Positions 10,041 to 22,959 of a DNA stretch of 64,000 nucleotides are shown in pieces. Location of the stretch: the NCBI GenBank assembly GCA_016806645.1, contig JACSYO010000708.1, positions 892,501 through 956,500 of the forward strand, given 5' to 3'. The position numbers and the translations under genes were made by a program. Position 1 is the first letter of the stretch; each line of letters opens with the position of its first letter. The DNA is from Ophiodon elongatus. Taxonomy: Eukaryota > Chordata > Actinopteri > Perciformes > Hexagrammidae. The notes beneath the pieces were generated by a model, which worked only from the letters and a program-made list of their open reading frames with translations, was not told where the DNA came from and made no database searches.

Positions 10041-13000
10041 TACCCTGCATTGCGAAGCTGCATGCTGACATACTGTTTTAACATCCAGTATATGTCTCAC
10101 CATTAATGCATATGAAGGGGAAAAAAGGCCTCATTTAGTCTACAGAGCTTCTTTTTTATTCAGTGATTTCAGGAGTTTTCTGAACTAATTTTAGAGTTCT
10201 AAATGTTTGTCTTTTTCAACATGAAGAATTTTGCCCCTGAAGCTCAACGCTTGTGTTTTATAAGAGCATACAGGGCAACTTTGTGGTCAATTAATGTGTG
10301 CCTATAGTGAATGGAAAAAGCATGTGGCCACAGAAACCTACATGCTTAATGCGTTGCATAACTGTATCATGTATGGAATGTTTTTGTGCACCGCTGGAGT
10401 GAACTCCCCTGACTCAGGCGGACGGACTTGTGCCCCTGTTGAGTCAATGACGCAGTTTAGCTTTAGGCTACGTTATTGTCGTTAAAGTCAAACATAAACA
10501 TATTCTTATGTTGCTCAAGATGGAATGTTGATCAGTCAGATGTATCTTAGTAGATGTACATCTGATGATGCACGACCAATAAAACACACAAGTCCAATGA
10601 AATATAAAGATAATTTTTTTAATAAGAGTGAATTCAAAGTGCACCATTAGCACATGTTGCTTAAAAGCCTGAAGGCCACCCATGTACACGGAGTCAGGGT
10701 TAGGTATTTCTGCTTGTTCCAGACACTGATCTGTAGATTAGGGAGGCTGACTGTAGGAGTAGGCCTGGTCTCAAGGAATGAGGCCATCTGCAGCTCAAAG
10801 ACCAGGCCTATGGAAAGCACTCTGTAACATGGGGGGCGGGGGGCGGGGTGGGACACCTGCTGGTACTTGACCAGGCAGATATCTCCGATATGTAATTGTT
10901 GATTCCCTTAATATCTATGAGGATTGTTTAGGTAGCGACATCATATTCGTTTCAGCACTGGTGACCCCCAAAAAACTTGGATTTTCGAAGGTACTGCTGA
11001 TGTCAGGGTATATCTTCGAGTGAGAGCAGATAAGCAGGTCCCAATGCGTCATAAGTGAGTGACTGATGTGGGTCAGTCTACTCAGCTGGTCCAGTCCCAC
11101 GGCCTTGCAGGTGTGACCGGTAACCGCTTAGCGTTACATCAAAGGCATCGACTGAGTTTTGTCCAAGATGCTCTGATTTACGTGATTTTATAAATGACTC
11201 ATGATGAGACTTAGAGCATGTGCTCAGTATTTGGCCCACACAAAGCCTACTTGCTGTGTGCCATAATGTTACTGTGCCCTACAGCAAATACTGGACCCAG
11301 ACTGGACCCGCACTGCAGTGCAGAATGATAAGATAACTTTTTGATAAAAGTCTGGCTAATGCTTAAGCACTTGGCTGTTTTTGTAAAAAAAAAAAAAAAA
11401 AAACGTGTTGATTGACCTGCATGTACTGTTTGAACAAGTTTGTGTGTATGCTTGTTCTGAGCACACGTGAGAAACATGCCACAGGGGATTTCCTATCGGG
11501 CAGAAGGAGGGGTGGGGGGGGGTACGATACTGAACATTATACTTAAATGTTTGGGCTTTAAAGGAGACAAATAATGCATTGTGACGACAGGTTTAAAGTC
11601 CGTTCCCTCTGGACAAAAACTCACAAATGCATGCATGAGAGATTTGCCTTCCTTTTTTTTTTTTTTTGCATCCGCACCACAGCATGATGATAACATGGCC
11701 ACCTAAATTTGATGTATATGTCATGGAAAAGAATTGCTCACATAGAATTAACTCACTGTACGTCATTTTTGACATGCAGTAATTGGCCTTTGGAATATAG
11801 GATTTTTTTGTAGCATTGGGGATCAATTGCTCAGAGTGGGAGATCCCTGTGAGCAGGTTTATCACTGGACATGTGACAGTGACGCACAGGCTTGTCAGTA
11901 ACCTTCTGGACGAGGTCTCCATCACAGAGCGAGGGCCAAAAGTGTCTGCAAACATGCATCTGACAAAGCTTATGTTGTTGTCTAGATATGCGATGATTTC
12001 TACAAACCCCCCCATATTGTCTTATTGTGACTATATGGCGAAAAATATAATTCCACACCTTTCGGAGGTAAAAAGTAGTATTTATTATTATTATTTAACG
12101 GAATCACACAATGCACTGAATCCAAAATGTGACCATAAGTGTGTAAATGTGACACAAGGTTCTGCTTGCCCCCGATATATAAAAGGCTTAACTTTGGCTT
12201 GTAGAGAATCAGTCAATGGTTTGACTGCCATCCACCCCTCAAATGTTGTTTTGAATGGTATTGTCTTTGTACCGCCGTAAACAACTTCGCTCCAGACGAC
12301 CACCCCTTGCATTCCCTCTGAGTTTCAATGAACTCTGGTAATCTTGCTCCATTGCCCTTTTCCACAGACAAACTATTCCCACCCCTCTCTCCTCCCCCTC
12401 CCCTCCCCTCCCCTCTCCCTCCCCCTGCTCCCCCGTATGAGGGTTGGGTAGAGCTGGGCTAGCCAGCCATGCTCTATTTCTGTCAGCGTTGGTGAGGGCT
12501 CGGGCTAAATTGCCGGGGTGACGATGTAAACAGACACTGGTATACATGGCCCGCTTGGTCACATATATCATGATGGGAAGGGGGAAGGGGGGGGAGCTGA
12601 AGTGGATTGCATGTTTATCTCATGCATGATGAACACACATAAGCGCTTTCAGTGGTCGGAAGACTAGAAAAGCGCTATACAAGTACAGGTCCATTACCAT
12701 TACATACATAAACTTAACTTTGCATTTTTTTCCATTGCAGGAATTAAGCCAAATGTTTCACACAGCGAGTTCTGTCGAGTACACCAGTACAGGTATATTC
12801 AATTCCTAGATGTGCTGCACTTCATTTACAGATTGTGTTCAGTTTCTTGGATTACACTGCAGTCGTAGACAAGTACATTTCAATCCTGGTTTCATCTGTT
12901 CAGCTCCTGCATGTGAGGTTTCCAACAAAGGACGATATGAAGGTTGTAAAGTGTAGGTTGAGTTGACTGCACAGCTCAGCCTCCACTGAAAGCCAAGCGT

Positions 13001-14640
13001 GGCCTTGTTCACAATACAACAAATAGGTTCAGAATGACAATGCAGAATACTCTGCGTTGCCATGCACTTTCATCTTCAGATAAAGCTGAGGATTCCTTCG
13101 CTGTTTGTTGCCGGATCTGTAACACGCCTCATTGGACAGTCTCAGGTCAGTCTTGCAACAGCTGTTGCAGGGCTATTGCTTCATGTGTCTCCAGTAACGG
13201 TACCTTCCACCAACATGTTTTCCATGCATGACTTTGTAATAGCTATAAATATAGCTTAGCGTGTGTATATCAGAGGTCAGGTCCTTGTTTCTCGGGGGGA
13301 TGGTCTACAACTCGGTTGTTACATGCTACTATTGAACACACTAGTGCAAGGTTTTATCACATGTCGCTATGCTGTCTGGTATCACCTTGCAGAATGGAAA
13401 CCGTTTCCCTTTTTAAGTTCCACTCTCAGTGGCAGCTGTCAAGCAGGCTGGCTGCTGGTATGTTACTATGTTCACACTGTACTCATGTAATGTCATGTCT
13501 GATGGAGGAACTGAGAAGATGTTTCACAACCCATGTCTCCAAACCCCACAACCTCTTTTATGTATGTGAAGTATACATGCATGGGTGCATATTAAACAGT
13601 GTATTATTAACGGTATGTAGAATAGGATACTTTGTTATAGAGTGACCTGTCTTCCACCACTAGCTTTCATGTGCTGTATATGTACATGCAGTCACAGTGA
13701 GGTATGCACATGCATTATTTAAGTTGTTAAATGGATAAACGTTGTGACATAAAAGACACTCTCAGTAAGTGTGAGCTGTCTCATCGCTGCCCACAAGAGC
13801 CGAGAGGCTGACACCGAGAGCTCAACGGGTGCAGAGTGAGGGCCCCAGAGCCACAGCTCTCTCTTGTTACAAAAGAATCTGAGCAGACTCAGTCAGATAT
13901 CGGCTGCTCCTCCATGAACAGAACAATCTCACCATTACACAGGCACACTGTAGGGGCCGTGTCCCCCAGATTATTGTCAAGCACTCCATTCGTTTTAAAG
14001 GCATTCAGTGCCTTTGTTGTAAGCACAGTTTTAAAGGAAAGCATTACCCTCCACATTTCTGTACCATTGTTGTTTTGATAAACGTTTTATGATGAAAAAT
14101 ATCAGTGTCAGACTGACAGCAAAAGTCAACAGGGTGACAAAAAAGATAAGCAAACCACTTGCTGTGTATTGTTTCAATCAAGTAATTTAGGTGCTCCCCA
14201 TATGCTGAATTTACACTGTAGAGCGTGTGATGCTGAATATTACAATTCAGAAAACACAAATGAAACAAAGACATTGGCAAATATATTAGCTACATGACAA
14301 CACAGCAACTCACTGCTTGTTCATTACAGTACATGAAAGAGCAACAACCGGCCCTTCGGAGAGGAATAGAGTGGGAATAGTCTGACACCTGCTGGAAGAA
14401 AACCAGTAGTGAATTAAAAAAACACATGATGTAGTTAAATAAAAGAGCACCACAATAATTGTAAATATTTATATATTGGTACATAATACGAGCATTTCAA
14501 GAGCTGCAAATATTCCAAAATCTTATCAAAATCAAAAATCAAATTCCAAAGGCGAGAGCGGCAAGGTCCCTAATTAATGATTAACATGTATTAGTAACCC
14601 ATCTTGACTATTCGCTCTCCTCGTGTTCATTCCGTCACTG
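10041..14640. other. intergenic region, no gene recognised
   Basis: No ORF of recognisable family or paired splice signals is seen on either strand. It contains short homopolymers (A-run 11,384-11,403; T-run 11,653-11,668), a C/T-rich run at 12,375-12,435 and a likely interspersed-repeat tail at 12,640-12,710. Confidence 0.5.
12640..12710 (+). mobile_element. 3' tail of a teleost interspersed repeat (SINE/LINE type)
   Basis: The segment agcgctttcagtggtcgg... aaaagcgctatacaagtaca followed by ccattaccatta resembles tails common at 3' ends of fish retroposons. Only the tail is recognised; the family is not assigned. Confidence 0.4.
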
Positions 14641-14724
14641 GAACGGTGATGTGGGCCTATTCAATCTTTTATCAAGTCACGGGATCAGCAGACGCCGCTT
14701 TTCGCCACCGTCCCACTGGTCATC

Positions 14725-14880
14725 GCTCTATCCTGTGATTGGACGCCACGAGCAGTGACCGTCGCGTCAGCCAATCCCCGCAATTGGTTGCCCACTAGCC
14801 TCACCTCCCTCCCTCCCCCGCGCCGTTCCTTTCAAATGACGTCACGTCCCGCAAACGCGATACGCACTGGGTTTTTTTAG
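14725..14880 (+). promoter_or_regulatory. cystm1: cystm1 promoter
   Basis: Three CCAAT boxes (ATTGG 14738-14742, CCAAT 14771-14775, ATTGG 14783-14787) and a perfect CRE TGACGTCA (14837-14844) lie in a CpG-rich stretch just upstream of the inferred first exon. This is a classic NF-Y/CREB-type TATA-poor promoter layout. Confidence 0.65.
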
Positions 14881-14991
14881 ACACAAGAGAGTCGCACATT
14901 GCGGTAACAAATTGTTGTCAACTAGGAGAACAGAAGGAGTTTCTTTCCACACAGACATTGCTGCTATTTACGACCGACTATTCTTTCAAAG
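14881..14991 (+). other. cystm1: cystm1 non-coding exon 1 (5' UTR)
   Basis: A leader-like stretch ends at a strong donor (tcaaag|gtaggt). The left boundary is approximate. Linking it to the coding exon at 18650 is inferred from promoter position and the absence of another gene. Confidence 0.5.
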
Positions 14992-17900
14992 GTAGGTGGT
15001 CACACCAAGTCCGACGGGGTTGTGTGAGTTTATGAGCCTGACATTAAAAGCATCATTAACTCAGGGGCCTGGCAGACGGAGCAGTGCTACGGGCCGGGGC
15101 CTGCAGGTGGCATATGTTATTAGCTAGCTGATAATATTTCTTAAACATTATATTTATAACCGACTGTTGGTGCAGGAATAACGTGATCCTAATAGGCCTG
15201 CTAATGCAATACTGATATCAGTAGACCGTTTACACCGAGGGGCTCATGATAAAATGGTAATATTAAGCTAATAACAAGCTAGTTTAATAGCTTAAATTAA
15301 GGCTATGCGGCTAAATGTCCGTTAAGTTTGCAGCAACAAAGACCCTTTTCTTTCTTGCTGTCAAAGGACATATATGTGGCCTTTTCTTGTCCCCTTTGTC
15401 GTGACTTGGCTCAGCCCGTGTGTTTGCCTTCGTGTGTGTGTGTGAGAGATAGCTGAGGTTCTGCTTTTTTCTTAATTATGTCCAATGGGTTGTCTTCACA
15501 TACAGCCTCTTGGTCCTGTGACGCCTGTCCTCGATGCAGAGAAAGTAAACAGAGGCTGCCAGGCCACAGAGCTGCCCCTGTGTAAGCCCCAATTAAATTG
15601 AGCCCTTTTTCTTTGTATAAACTAGGCCGACGCATCCCTCGTGCTATAGACCTGCCTTTTAGGCCACATTTCTAGGGATAGAACTAAGACATTTCTTTTG
15701 GTACTGTGTAATACTTCTACTGGACACAGTACCTTTTAAGATGCCATGCTATCTGCCCAGAAAAGTCCCCAGTGTTTCTGTCGTTGCTGTTTACATCCCT
15801 CTCGATTGGCATTAAAAAAATATGAAAATAGTATTCTACAGTGACTACAAACGGATGAAATGAAATGCAATTTGACATCCCATTGTCAACTTCGTTTGTA
15901 CATTTCCTCTTCAAACTTCTACACAAGAAAGGGAACTTGTTGAGGATAATACAGGGAAATTCCCCCAGTTTCCCTGGAATCCATGGCACTTGGCATTTAC
16001 GAAATCAGTTTAACAGGAGCTGATACCAGCAGCCTGAAACGGGTTCACAAAATTGATCAGTTACTTTTCTTTGTCCTTTCTTTAGTCTACATAGGTATTG
16101 TTTTGCTCAAGGTTAATACCTTCCACCGGTTAAGTGGCTTATTTGTTACTGTACGTTGTTAAATGCTGCCATTATTGTAACGCATATGTTAGTGAACGGG
16201 CTACGCCTGTTTACTCCTTGTCAGTAATACCATTGTCAGAGAGACGCCTGTAGGTGATATCATCACTGTGACACTATTGTGGAAACATTGTCCTAACTCA
16301 CTCACTTGGCAAACAAATGACAAACATGCAAATGAACATACACTCATGCGCACACACACACACACACACACTGCAAGCCTTCATAGTAAATCACGTCTCA
16401 TCAGAACTTAATCTGATACCAAAGGCCGGTGCAGATTTATGTGGGTACAATAAAGCCAAGGTGACCCACAAGGTGCACTTTGATGCTGTGTAAACATCCT
16501 TACTGGCGTCAGATTGCTGATTATTTGTCAGGTCCCTTTTGAAGGAAGCTCCTCTCCACCTTTAGCCGGTAATGTAACACTCTTTATAGTCGCAAATGAC
16601 TTGTGAGGTGAAGCAAAGATTCGACAGCCATCAATGCTTCCCTGTTAACGGGGGGAGAGAGAGAGGAAGAGATCTGGTGATTGTGTTATTTCACTACTCC
16701 TCGCTGCCTCAAGGTACAACAAAAACAAACCATCAGGGATCATTCTGTTCCCCCTGGAGCATGGTAACCATAGTTACAGAGGCCTTGCCATCTGCCAGGT
16801 GGTGAAATGTCCAGACATCTTTTTGAAAAGCGCTGCACAGAGAAGCTTACTGCTGATGTTAACACAGGATGTACTCCATTAACAGTTATTTTCTTCTATG
16901 AAATGTACTCGGTATCTGTTTGACATTACCCAAGAGTCATCTTTAAACCAAGTTATTCATATTATTACCAAATTAGGTAATCAAAGAGAGTTGTTATATG
17001 TTGACCCTAATACATACAATGTTGTTTTTCCAAATTGGCAACCGTTTTTTTTTTGCCTCTTGACTCATTTCAGTTTACAGCTCCTGCATTGCTTTGTCAT
17101 AGGCGGAGGATTGGATGTGGATGGAGAAGATGAGCAGAACGGAGTTGGAGTGCTATTTAGGTGTTTACAGTGTACATATACAACGTGACAGGGGAATCCA
17201 GTCACGCCGAGCAGACATGCGGTTTTCCATCTGGCCCACTGTCCTTTGCTGTGGCTGTTCTGCATGAGCAAATCCAATGATGAAGGCTAGCATGAGGGTT
17301 GCGAAGGACCCAGATCCACCTTATCAGAAGCCATTAGGTTGGGAAATGCACTTTCTTCTCACGAGGTCTAGAGTGGAACGGTTAACCTTTAGACACAAAG
17401 CTAATCACAAACATTTATTGGACTTTCCAAACAGCCTTGGAGATAAAAAACCCCCCAAAAAAAACAGTTCCTGGTCAGGCAACAGCATCAAAACCGTTCC
17501 TCTGCCGCGTTGTCTTGGTCTCACACATCACACACGAAACTATGAATGTGTGATGTTGTTGTGTGTCTGTGTTTCTGAGTAAAGAGAAAAGTGTGAAGCT
17601 ACAAGCAGAGCAGACCCGTTTGGTCACTGCAATATCGCTCTCTCTTTCCCATGGTTCATTTGATTAGCCTCGCCCTACACTCTGTGAAGCTGACTCCTCC
17701 ATTTGTAAAGTCTGATGCGTGAACAGTAAGAAAATAGTGCTTATCTCTGGCAGTTTGGCTGTGAGCCATAATTGCCCGTTGACTCAAAAGACAGACTCAA
17801 ACATGCAAACGGCGACATGCTGGGCTTGTCTCTCCCCTGTGATTGTTCGCCACTTGATACTGTGAAGGCATGAGACTGCAGGAGATGAGTTGAGGGGTTA

Positions 17901-18033
17901 GGGAGCAACTACATGCTCTGCACTTTACTGTTGTGGGAAACAGTTGCATCATTTGTGTGCCTGTCTGAAAATGTTGTGTTCTCATGGCAGGACTCGGAGG
18001 AATTCAGTGTCTAATGTGACTCTCGAGGCTGAA

Positions 18034-18132
<99 letters not shown>

Positions 18133-18649
18133 ATACAATACCACATTGTTCTGATTTTGCAATAGAATTTGGGTGCATTCACAGAAGGGTAACAGCAAAC
18201 TACTACAATGATGGACTGTTTAAGTGTCACAGTTCAATAGTCAGTATAATCCCAAAATGTGTATACTGTTATTGTATTACTAACTTACTATCTCTTTACT
18301 AACTGGAAATAGTTTTAGTTTTTTTTTTACCTTTTTATAATAGACTAATGTAGTACAGTATATGATGGTATTTAAAGTATGTAGAATTTGTATGGTATGG
18401 TATCTATGATATTTCCTTTTACAGGTATGTCAGCATACAAGTTGTGCTAATTTCTAATATGGGACTTGTTGCCCTGAGTATTGACTTGTGTTATTTTCTA
18501 TTCTTCCCGTTTTGACATCAGTCCTGGCATTGGTGTTCACACGATGGTACACCCACATCCTCTGCCTGTCTCTTTACTGTCGTGTTTTCTGAGCAGACAA
18601 AGTAAAATTAGAAAAGTAACACCATCACTCCTATTTTCGTGCTCTCCAG
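14992..18649 (+). other. cystm1: cystm1 intron 1
   Basis: This 3.7-kb intron contains CA microsatellites at 16,349-16,371 and 18,035-18,130. No coding sequence is recognised. Confidence 0.5.
18035..18130. repeat. (CA)n microsatellite, about 96 bp
   Basis: An uninterrupted CA dinucleotide tract. The ORFs reading through it (poly-TH/poly-CV) are artefacts. Confidence 0.97.
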
Positions 18650-18975
18650 GTGACCATTTGTCCCAAAGATGAATTTTGAGCAGCCCCCTCCGTACCCAGG
18701 CAATGGCCCCACTGCTCCAGGCTACCCAGCCCAAGGGCCACCACCACCTCAGGGCTACCCACCTCAGGGTTATCCCCCACAGGGATACCCTGTGAACATG
18801 GAGCAGCCTAATGCAGCGTACCCCAACTACCCTGCAGGACAAATGGGGCCTGGAGGTCCTTACCCGGGCCCAGGACAGCCTGCTTATGGGTACCCTGGAC
18901 AACCGCAACCACAGTTTGGCTGGCAGGGGGGACCCCCTCCTGGGCCTATGTATGGGGAAGCTCCCAAAAACACAG
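18650..18975 (+). CDS. cystm1: cystm1 exon 2 (start, Pro/Gly-rich region)
   Basis: The coding part begins at 18669; 18650-18668 is 5' UTR. The exon encodes MNFEQPPPYPGNGPTAPGYP and the QGYPP repeats, then ends ACA G|GTGAGT in phase 1. Confidence 0.9.
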
Positions 18976-21244
18976 GTGAGTGGGAACACACGATGGAGAC
19001 TGATGCAAACATGTATGGTATCCATAATGTTGTCGAAACGAAAGATGCGTGGAGCCAAAAATAGTCTGACAGTAGAACTAGAAGAGGCTCCACTTCTGAC
19101 CAAATACTTTCCTGTTGAACAAAGTGTTTTGACTGTGAATAGAGCTGAGAGTCTCATCGGGCCGCTACGACCAGGAAGGAGAGGCGAGCTAATCTGCTGA
19201 CAGGTTTACTAAGGGCTGGTCACCAATAACTGTGAGCTATTCCAGTTTTATTTAACAGACCAGACAACACTGGTTTTGGGCTTGATCGTGTTGTTATAAG
19301 AGATATAAAAGAAAAAAAACATTATTTGATATTTTGTCAGCGAGACAATCTTGAATGGAGTTGGTGGGAGTCTCATGTATTTAAGGATCTGTGGGAAATG
19401 TCTGTGCTACAAGAACATTGATTCAGAAAGTGAAAAGTATTGAAGGGATCATTTGAATTTGATCATAACATTTGAACAGTTTTGCACTGTTCAAATGAGA
19501 ATTCCTCAAAGCCTTTAATTAGCCGAGAGACACCTACGGCTGTCTCTGTCGGTCATGTGACCCACATCTTGCCGGTAGTAGCGGTCCGCGTACAGGCCTT
19601 TTGTTAACAGAAGGAATGAGCCCAGGTGGATAAAATGAGCGATGACTGAATTCCATTAAGCTGCTTTTGGTTTCACGCTCCTGGTATTGTTCACGCTGGC
19701 TCATTGTCACACTGTCACAGCTCAATGGGACGCTTGAATAAAACGGAGACGCCATAATGTTATTTAACTTTGACAACGAGGGAGAACGTCTACTGTTAAA
19801 AGGACCTATTATTCTCATTTTCAATTCATCTGACATATATAGTCCAGATAAATTGATTTCGCTCAAAAGAGGTGAAAAATGCCCGTCAGTTTCTCACAGC
19901 CCAAGATGAAGCTGGAACCGTCAAATGTTTGACTTTCCTGCTAAACCCCCGCCAAAAAAACAACTGAAATGTTTAATTGATTATCACAATAGTTGCCCCC
20001 GTTCATTCTATCTTTTGACTAATTGATTGATAAATGAGCTGTTGCAGCAGGTGGGGCAAAAAAAAGCAAACGCATAACCTGTCAGCCCCGCAGAGCGAGT
20101 CATTAAGGATTCAGAAGTGGGAAGTCAAGCTGTTTTAAGATAAAAGGTGTGCCAGTGCAGTGGCACCTCCCAACTGAGCATCCAGAATGGAGCACAAGCT
20201 GTGAAACAAAAAAGGCACACGTCAGGGTAATAAAATATTCAAAATGAATACGCAAAGTGACGCTTTCCGAGAACACCTTTAACACCTCTTTGTATTAAGG
20301 AGAGCGGTGAGGTGTTACTGCTCATGTCGCTGATCAAGATAAGCTGCTTCTGGCGGATCAAAGGCGCAGCGCTCCGCTATCGAGGGCCTCGCTCTGAACT
20401 ATCTCGATGGGAGACGCTCATTATGAAATATTCGTCGATCATTAACTGGTCATTTCATTATCCGAGTACCAGTGTGGTGAGCCGGCTTCACCTAATCTAT
20501 TGACCAGAGCCCGGTCACCTTGGTAACACGCCAGCCCCGTGTCATGAGTCACTGCACCTGGCTGCTACGTGCTGGATGCCTGTTTCCCTCTACATGAATG
20601 ATTAATCGCAGACACAAGGAACGGGAGATGTTTTCATTTGGGGCCTGTTGTTTGACTTGTTGTGGGGGGGGAACAGATGGGAAACTTCACATGTGGGTAA
20701 CGTAATCCTGTCGCATGACTTATTTAGACGTATTGACTATGAAGTAAAGCCACCTCTGTACAGCACGTGACAAAAAAAAAAAAAGGGTCTGTTTGAGGCG
20801 TCACGCTCCGAATGCTCCTTGTTTCATCGGTTTGATGATACCTCACAGGGGCGCTCGTGTTACTCAACTGTAACGCTGCCCGATCATGGCTCTGGGCCAC
20901 TATGGCATTACCATGGCGATGCACCTCCCGTGATGAACGCAATTAGAGGAAAATCATAGCGGCCCCGGTTACACTCGAGCTTACCGCTGACGGTGAATCA
21001 TCTCCGGGTTTTTATTCGATTGGAGAAAATGAATCACTAATTGCTTTCTTTCAAATTGTCTCCCTTTCTTCTCCCCTCTTCTCTGTATCACCTTGTCGAC
21101 CCCTTCTGTCTCTCTCTCTTTTCTCCCCCCCCAACTCCAGTGTACGTGGTGGAGGACAGGAGAAGGGACGACTCGGGAGACACATGCCTGACAGCCTGCT
21201 GGACGGCTCTGTGTTGCTGTTGTCTCTGGGACATGCTGACATAA
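18669..21244 (+). CDS. cystm1: cystm1, cysteine-rich and transmembrane module protein (complete, 136 aa)
   Basis: Coding exons are 18669-18975 and 21141-21244. The N-terminal ~100 residues are Pro/Gly/Tyr/Gln-rich with repeated PPQGYP units (three in tandem). The C-terminus is VYVVEDRRRD...CLTACWTALCCCCLWDMLT, essentially identical to human CYSTM1: a short Cys-rich tail-anchor thought to be palmitoylated and inserted in membranes. The exact molecular role of the family is poorly defined. The protein is longer than the ~97-aa human form because the Pro-rich part is expanded. The ATG follows acceptor ctctccag by 19 nt. Confidence 0.93.
18976..21140 (+). other. cystm1: cystm1 intron 2, possible conserved non-coding blocks
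   Basis: The intron has unusually low repeat content. It carries transcription-factor-like motifs near 20,320-20,470 (AGATAAG, GATCAAAGG, ATGAAATATTC, ATTA sites) and 20,880-21,010 (TTACCATGGCGATG). A perfect 11-bp inverted repeat with a 7-nt loop lies at 19469-19497. No exon is seen. Confidence 0.4.
19469..19497. repeat. 11-bp perfect inverted repeat, 7-nt loop
   Basis: Arms catttgaacag (19469-19479) and ctgttcaaatg (19487-19497) are exact complements. The hairpin is too short for a pre-miRNA. Confidence 0.85.
21141..21244 (+). CDS. cystm1: cystm1 exon 3 (Cys-rich transmembrane module, stop)
   Basis: The acceptor ccccccaactccag is strong. The exon encodes VYVVEDRRRDDSGD and the Cys-rich CLTACWTALCCCCLWDMLT, ending TAA at 21242-21244. 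Confidence 0.95.
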
Positions 21245-21572
21245 CTATTCTCCCAATGGTTCACCCCCTTTACCCTCCTTAACCCCCCATTTCTGTGCCT
21301 CGAGCCCCATCCCACCCCCCTCCCCTCATCTGCCTTAAACCTTGCACTCCTTTTAAATACCACCACTCTGTTTCCCCTTCCTCTACTTCTTAGTCTTCTG
21401 CCCGTCTATAAATGAAAGCCTCGATTCCCATATGGAAGTCTCTGTCCGATGCCACTTGCTCTACCTTAACATGTAACCCTCAGCACTGACTGACAGGCCG
21501 ACCCTGTCCATGGCTACTCTGTAGCAGCTTGTACCTAGCTTCTAAACAGGAACCTGAATTTCAGGCTCCTCG

Positions 21573-21621
<49 letters not shown>

Positions 21622-22135
21622 GATAGATACACAATAACACGTATGGTATACTTGGATCTCAGGCTCATCTAGTGTGAGGCTCTCTTGGCACTTTATGACG
21701 ATTACCTCCATGAGATACTACTCCTGCCTGCCCTGTCAACCATCTCCAGCCCTCCCATACCCTGCTCTTCAGCTTCGCCGATGGCAACCCCTTTACCCTG
21801 GATCCCCCCCATACACCTCCAAAGGGCACCAAGACCCCGGCTGTTGATGAGCCACAGGGCGCTCTTAAGAAGCTAATGCTTGAAATGTTTCCCTTTCATT
21901 TGCACAGAAGCCGTTTTTTGCCGACGTACGTCTTCAGGTGGAATCACATGAATGCATTTTTAAAGATGACAGCGATTTGTTTGATTACTGTTAACAGTTG
22001 ATGGCCACAATGTTTTTTTTCCACGATCTTAATGTGAAAAAAATATTCCAATATTATTTTTTATTACATACCTTGGAAATAAAACTGAAAATGTGAAAAA
22101 AAATAAGTTTGGAGAAAAAAATAAAGTGATTGCTT
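21245..22135 (+). terminator. cystm1: cystm1 3' UTR with polyadenylation signals
   Basis: Pyrimidine-rich sequence and a CA microsatellite (21,575-21,619) follow the stop. Candidate AATAAA hexamers are at 22078-22083 and 22120-22125. The 3' end is inferred. Confidence 0.5.
21575..21619. repeat. (CA)n microsatellite
   Basis: A 45-bp uninterrupted CA run in the probable cystm1 3' UTR. Confidence 0.95.
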
Positions 22136-22497
22136 AACATAAGAAACCAAATGACCTGTCAGATGCCTTTTTTTTTTTTGTTTGCTTTGGATGAGAAATT
22201 TGCATTAAACTAATTTATTCCCATAAAATGGAAGGCTTTGTCCTTGTTTGTTGTAAGCGTGTGCGTGTGAGGTTAAAGGAGAATGGGGAGTATAGATCAG
22301 CACACTGTAGCCGCCGGCGCTTGGCCGGATCCATTCAACTATTTATAACACAGCTGCTAGTGCAGGATGCTGGTTGAGACATGGCTGCTGGCCCGACACG
22401 TTTCACTAAAGGGAAAGCAAAGAACTGGAGAGACAGTTTTAAACAAAACTGACGATGGAATAAATGACAGGAGGTGTCACGGCTTCCTAATGCGCAG

Positions 22498-22650
22498 GGG
22501 TGGAAAGCAACTAATTATGTTTACTCTATCATTTGATAGGTTTGTGGTATCTGTACTTAATTTGATTATTTTAATATTCTATTTTTTTACTCCACAATAA
22601 TTTATCTGACGGGCAGTTACTAGTTACATTTCAGATTCAAGTTTAATATA
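22498..22650 (+). mobile_element. eroded teleost MITE-like repeat
   Basis: The order ggggtggaaagcaacta... tttactc... ctgtacttaatttg... tttactccac... ttatctgacgg...agttactagttacatttcagatt matches the layout of a very common short fish repeat I recognise by its wording. The copy is degenerate. Confidence 0.45.
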
Positions 22651-22959
22651 CAAAACAAAAGGATCCATATATAAAATATGATGTATTGTTGTAGATTAAA
22701 CTACCCAAGATGAAGAACACTGTTAACACCGATGCAGCCTTCCACAGACTTGTGCCTTGCTGCTTTGATTTCAAGGTCCAGGTATGTTGCATGCTGGCTC
22801 CCTGTCACTCACTGGAACTCTTGGATGGAGCAGAGAGCTGTCGCTGTTGGCAACGCCTGTCCCCTCACTACTCCTACAAGTCAAAATGTCTGCTGTCTGC
22901 AGGCAGTCCCTTCCACCTCACGTCTTGGTCTTTGCTCTGATATGTGTCGTCGGCCGTGA

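Noticed and set aside
10294..14484. Several 60-154-aa ORFs in the intergenic region
   Set aside because: No family resemblance, no coherent splice structure and no codon bias; lengths are within chance expectation.
17944..18230. Long ORFs rich in Thr-His or Cys-Val on both strands
   Set aside because: They are translations of the CA microsatellite. The same holds at 47,740-48,340, 53,498-53,836 and similar tracts.
18537..19157. 206-aa minus-strand ORF
   Set aside because: It is the antisense shadow of the cystm1 Pro-rich exon, with no splice signals or family resemblance.
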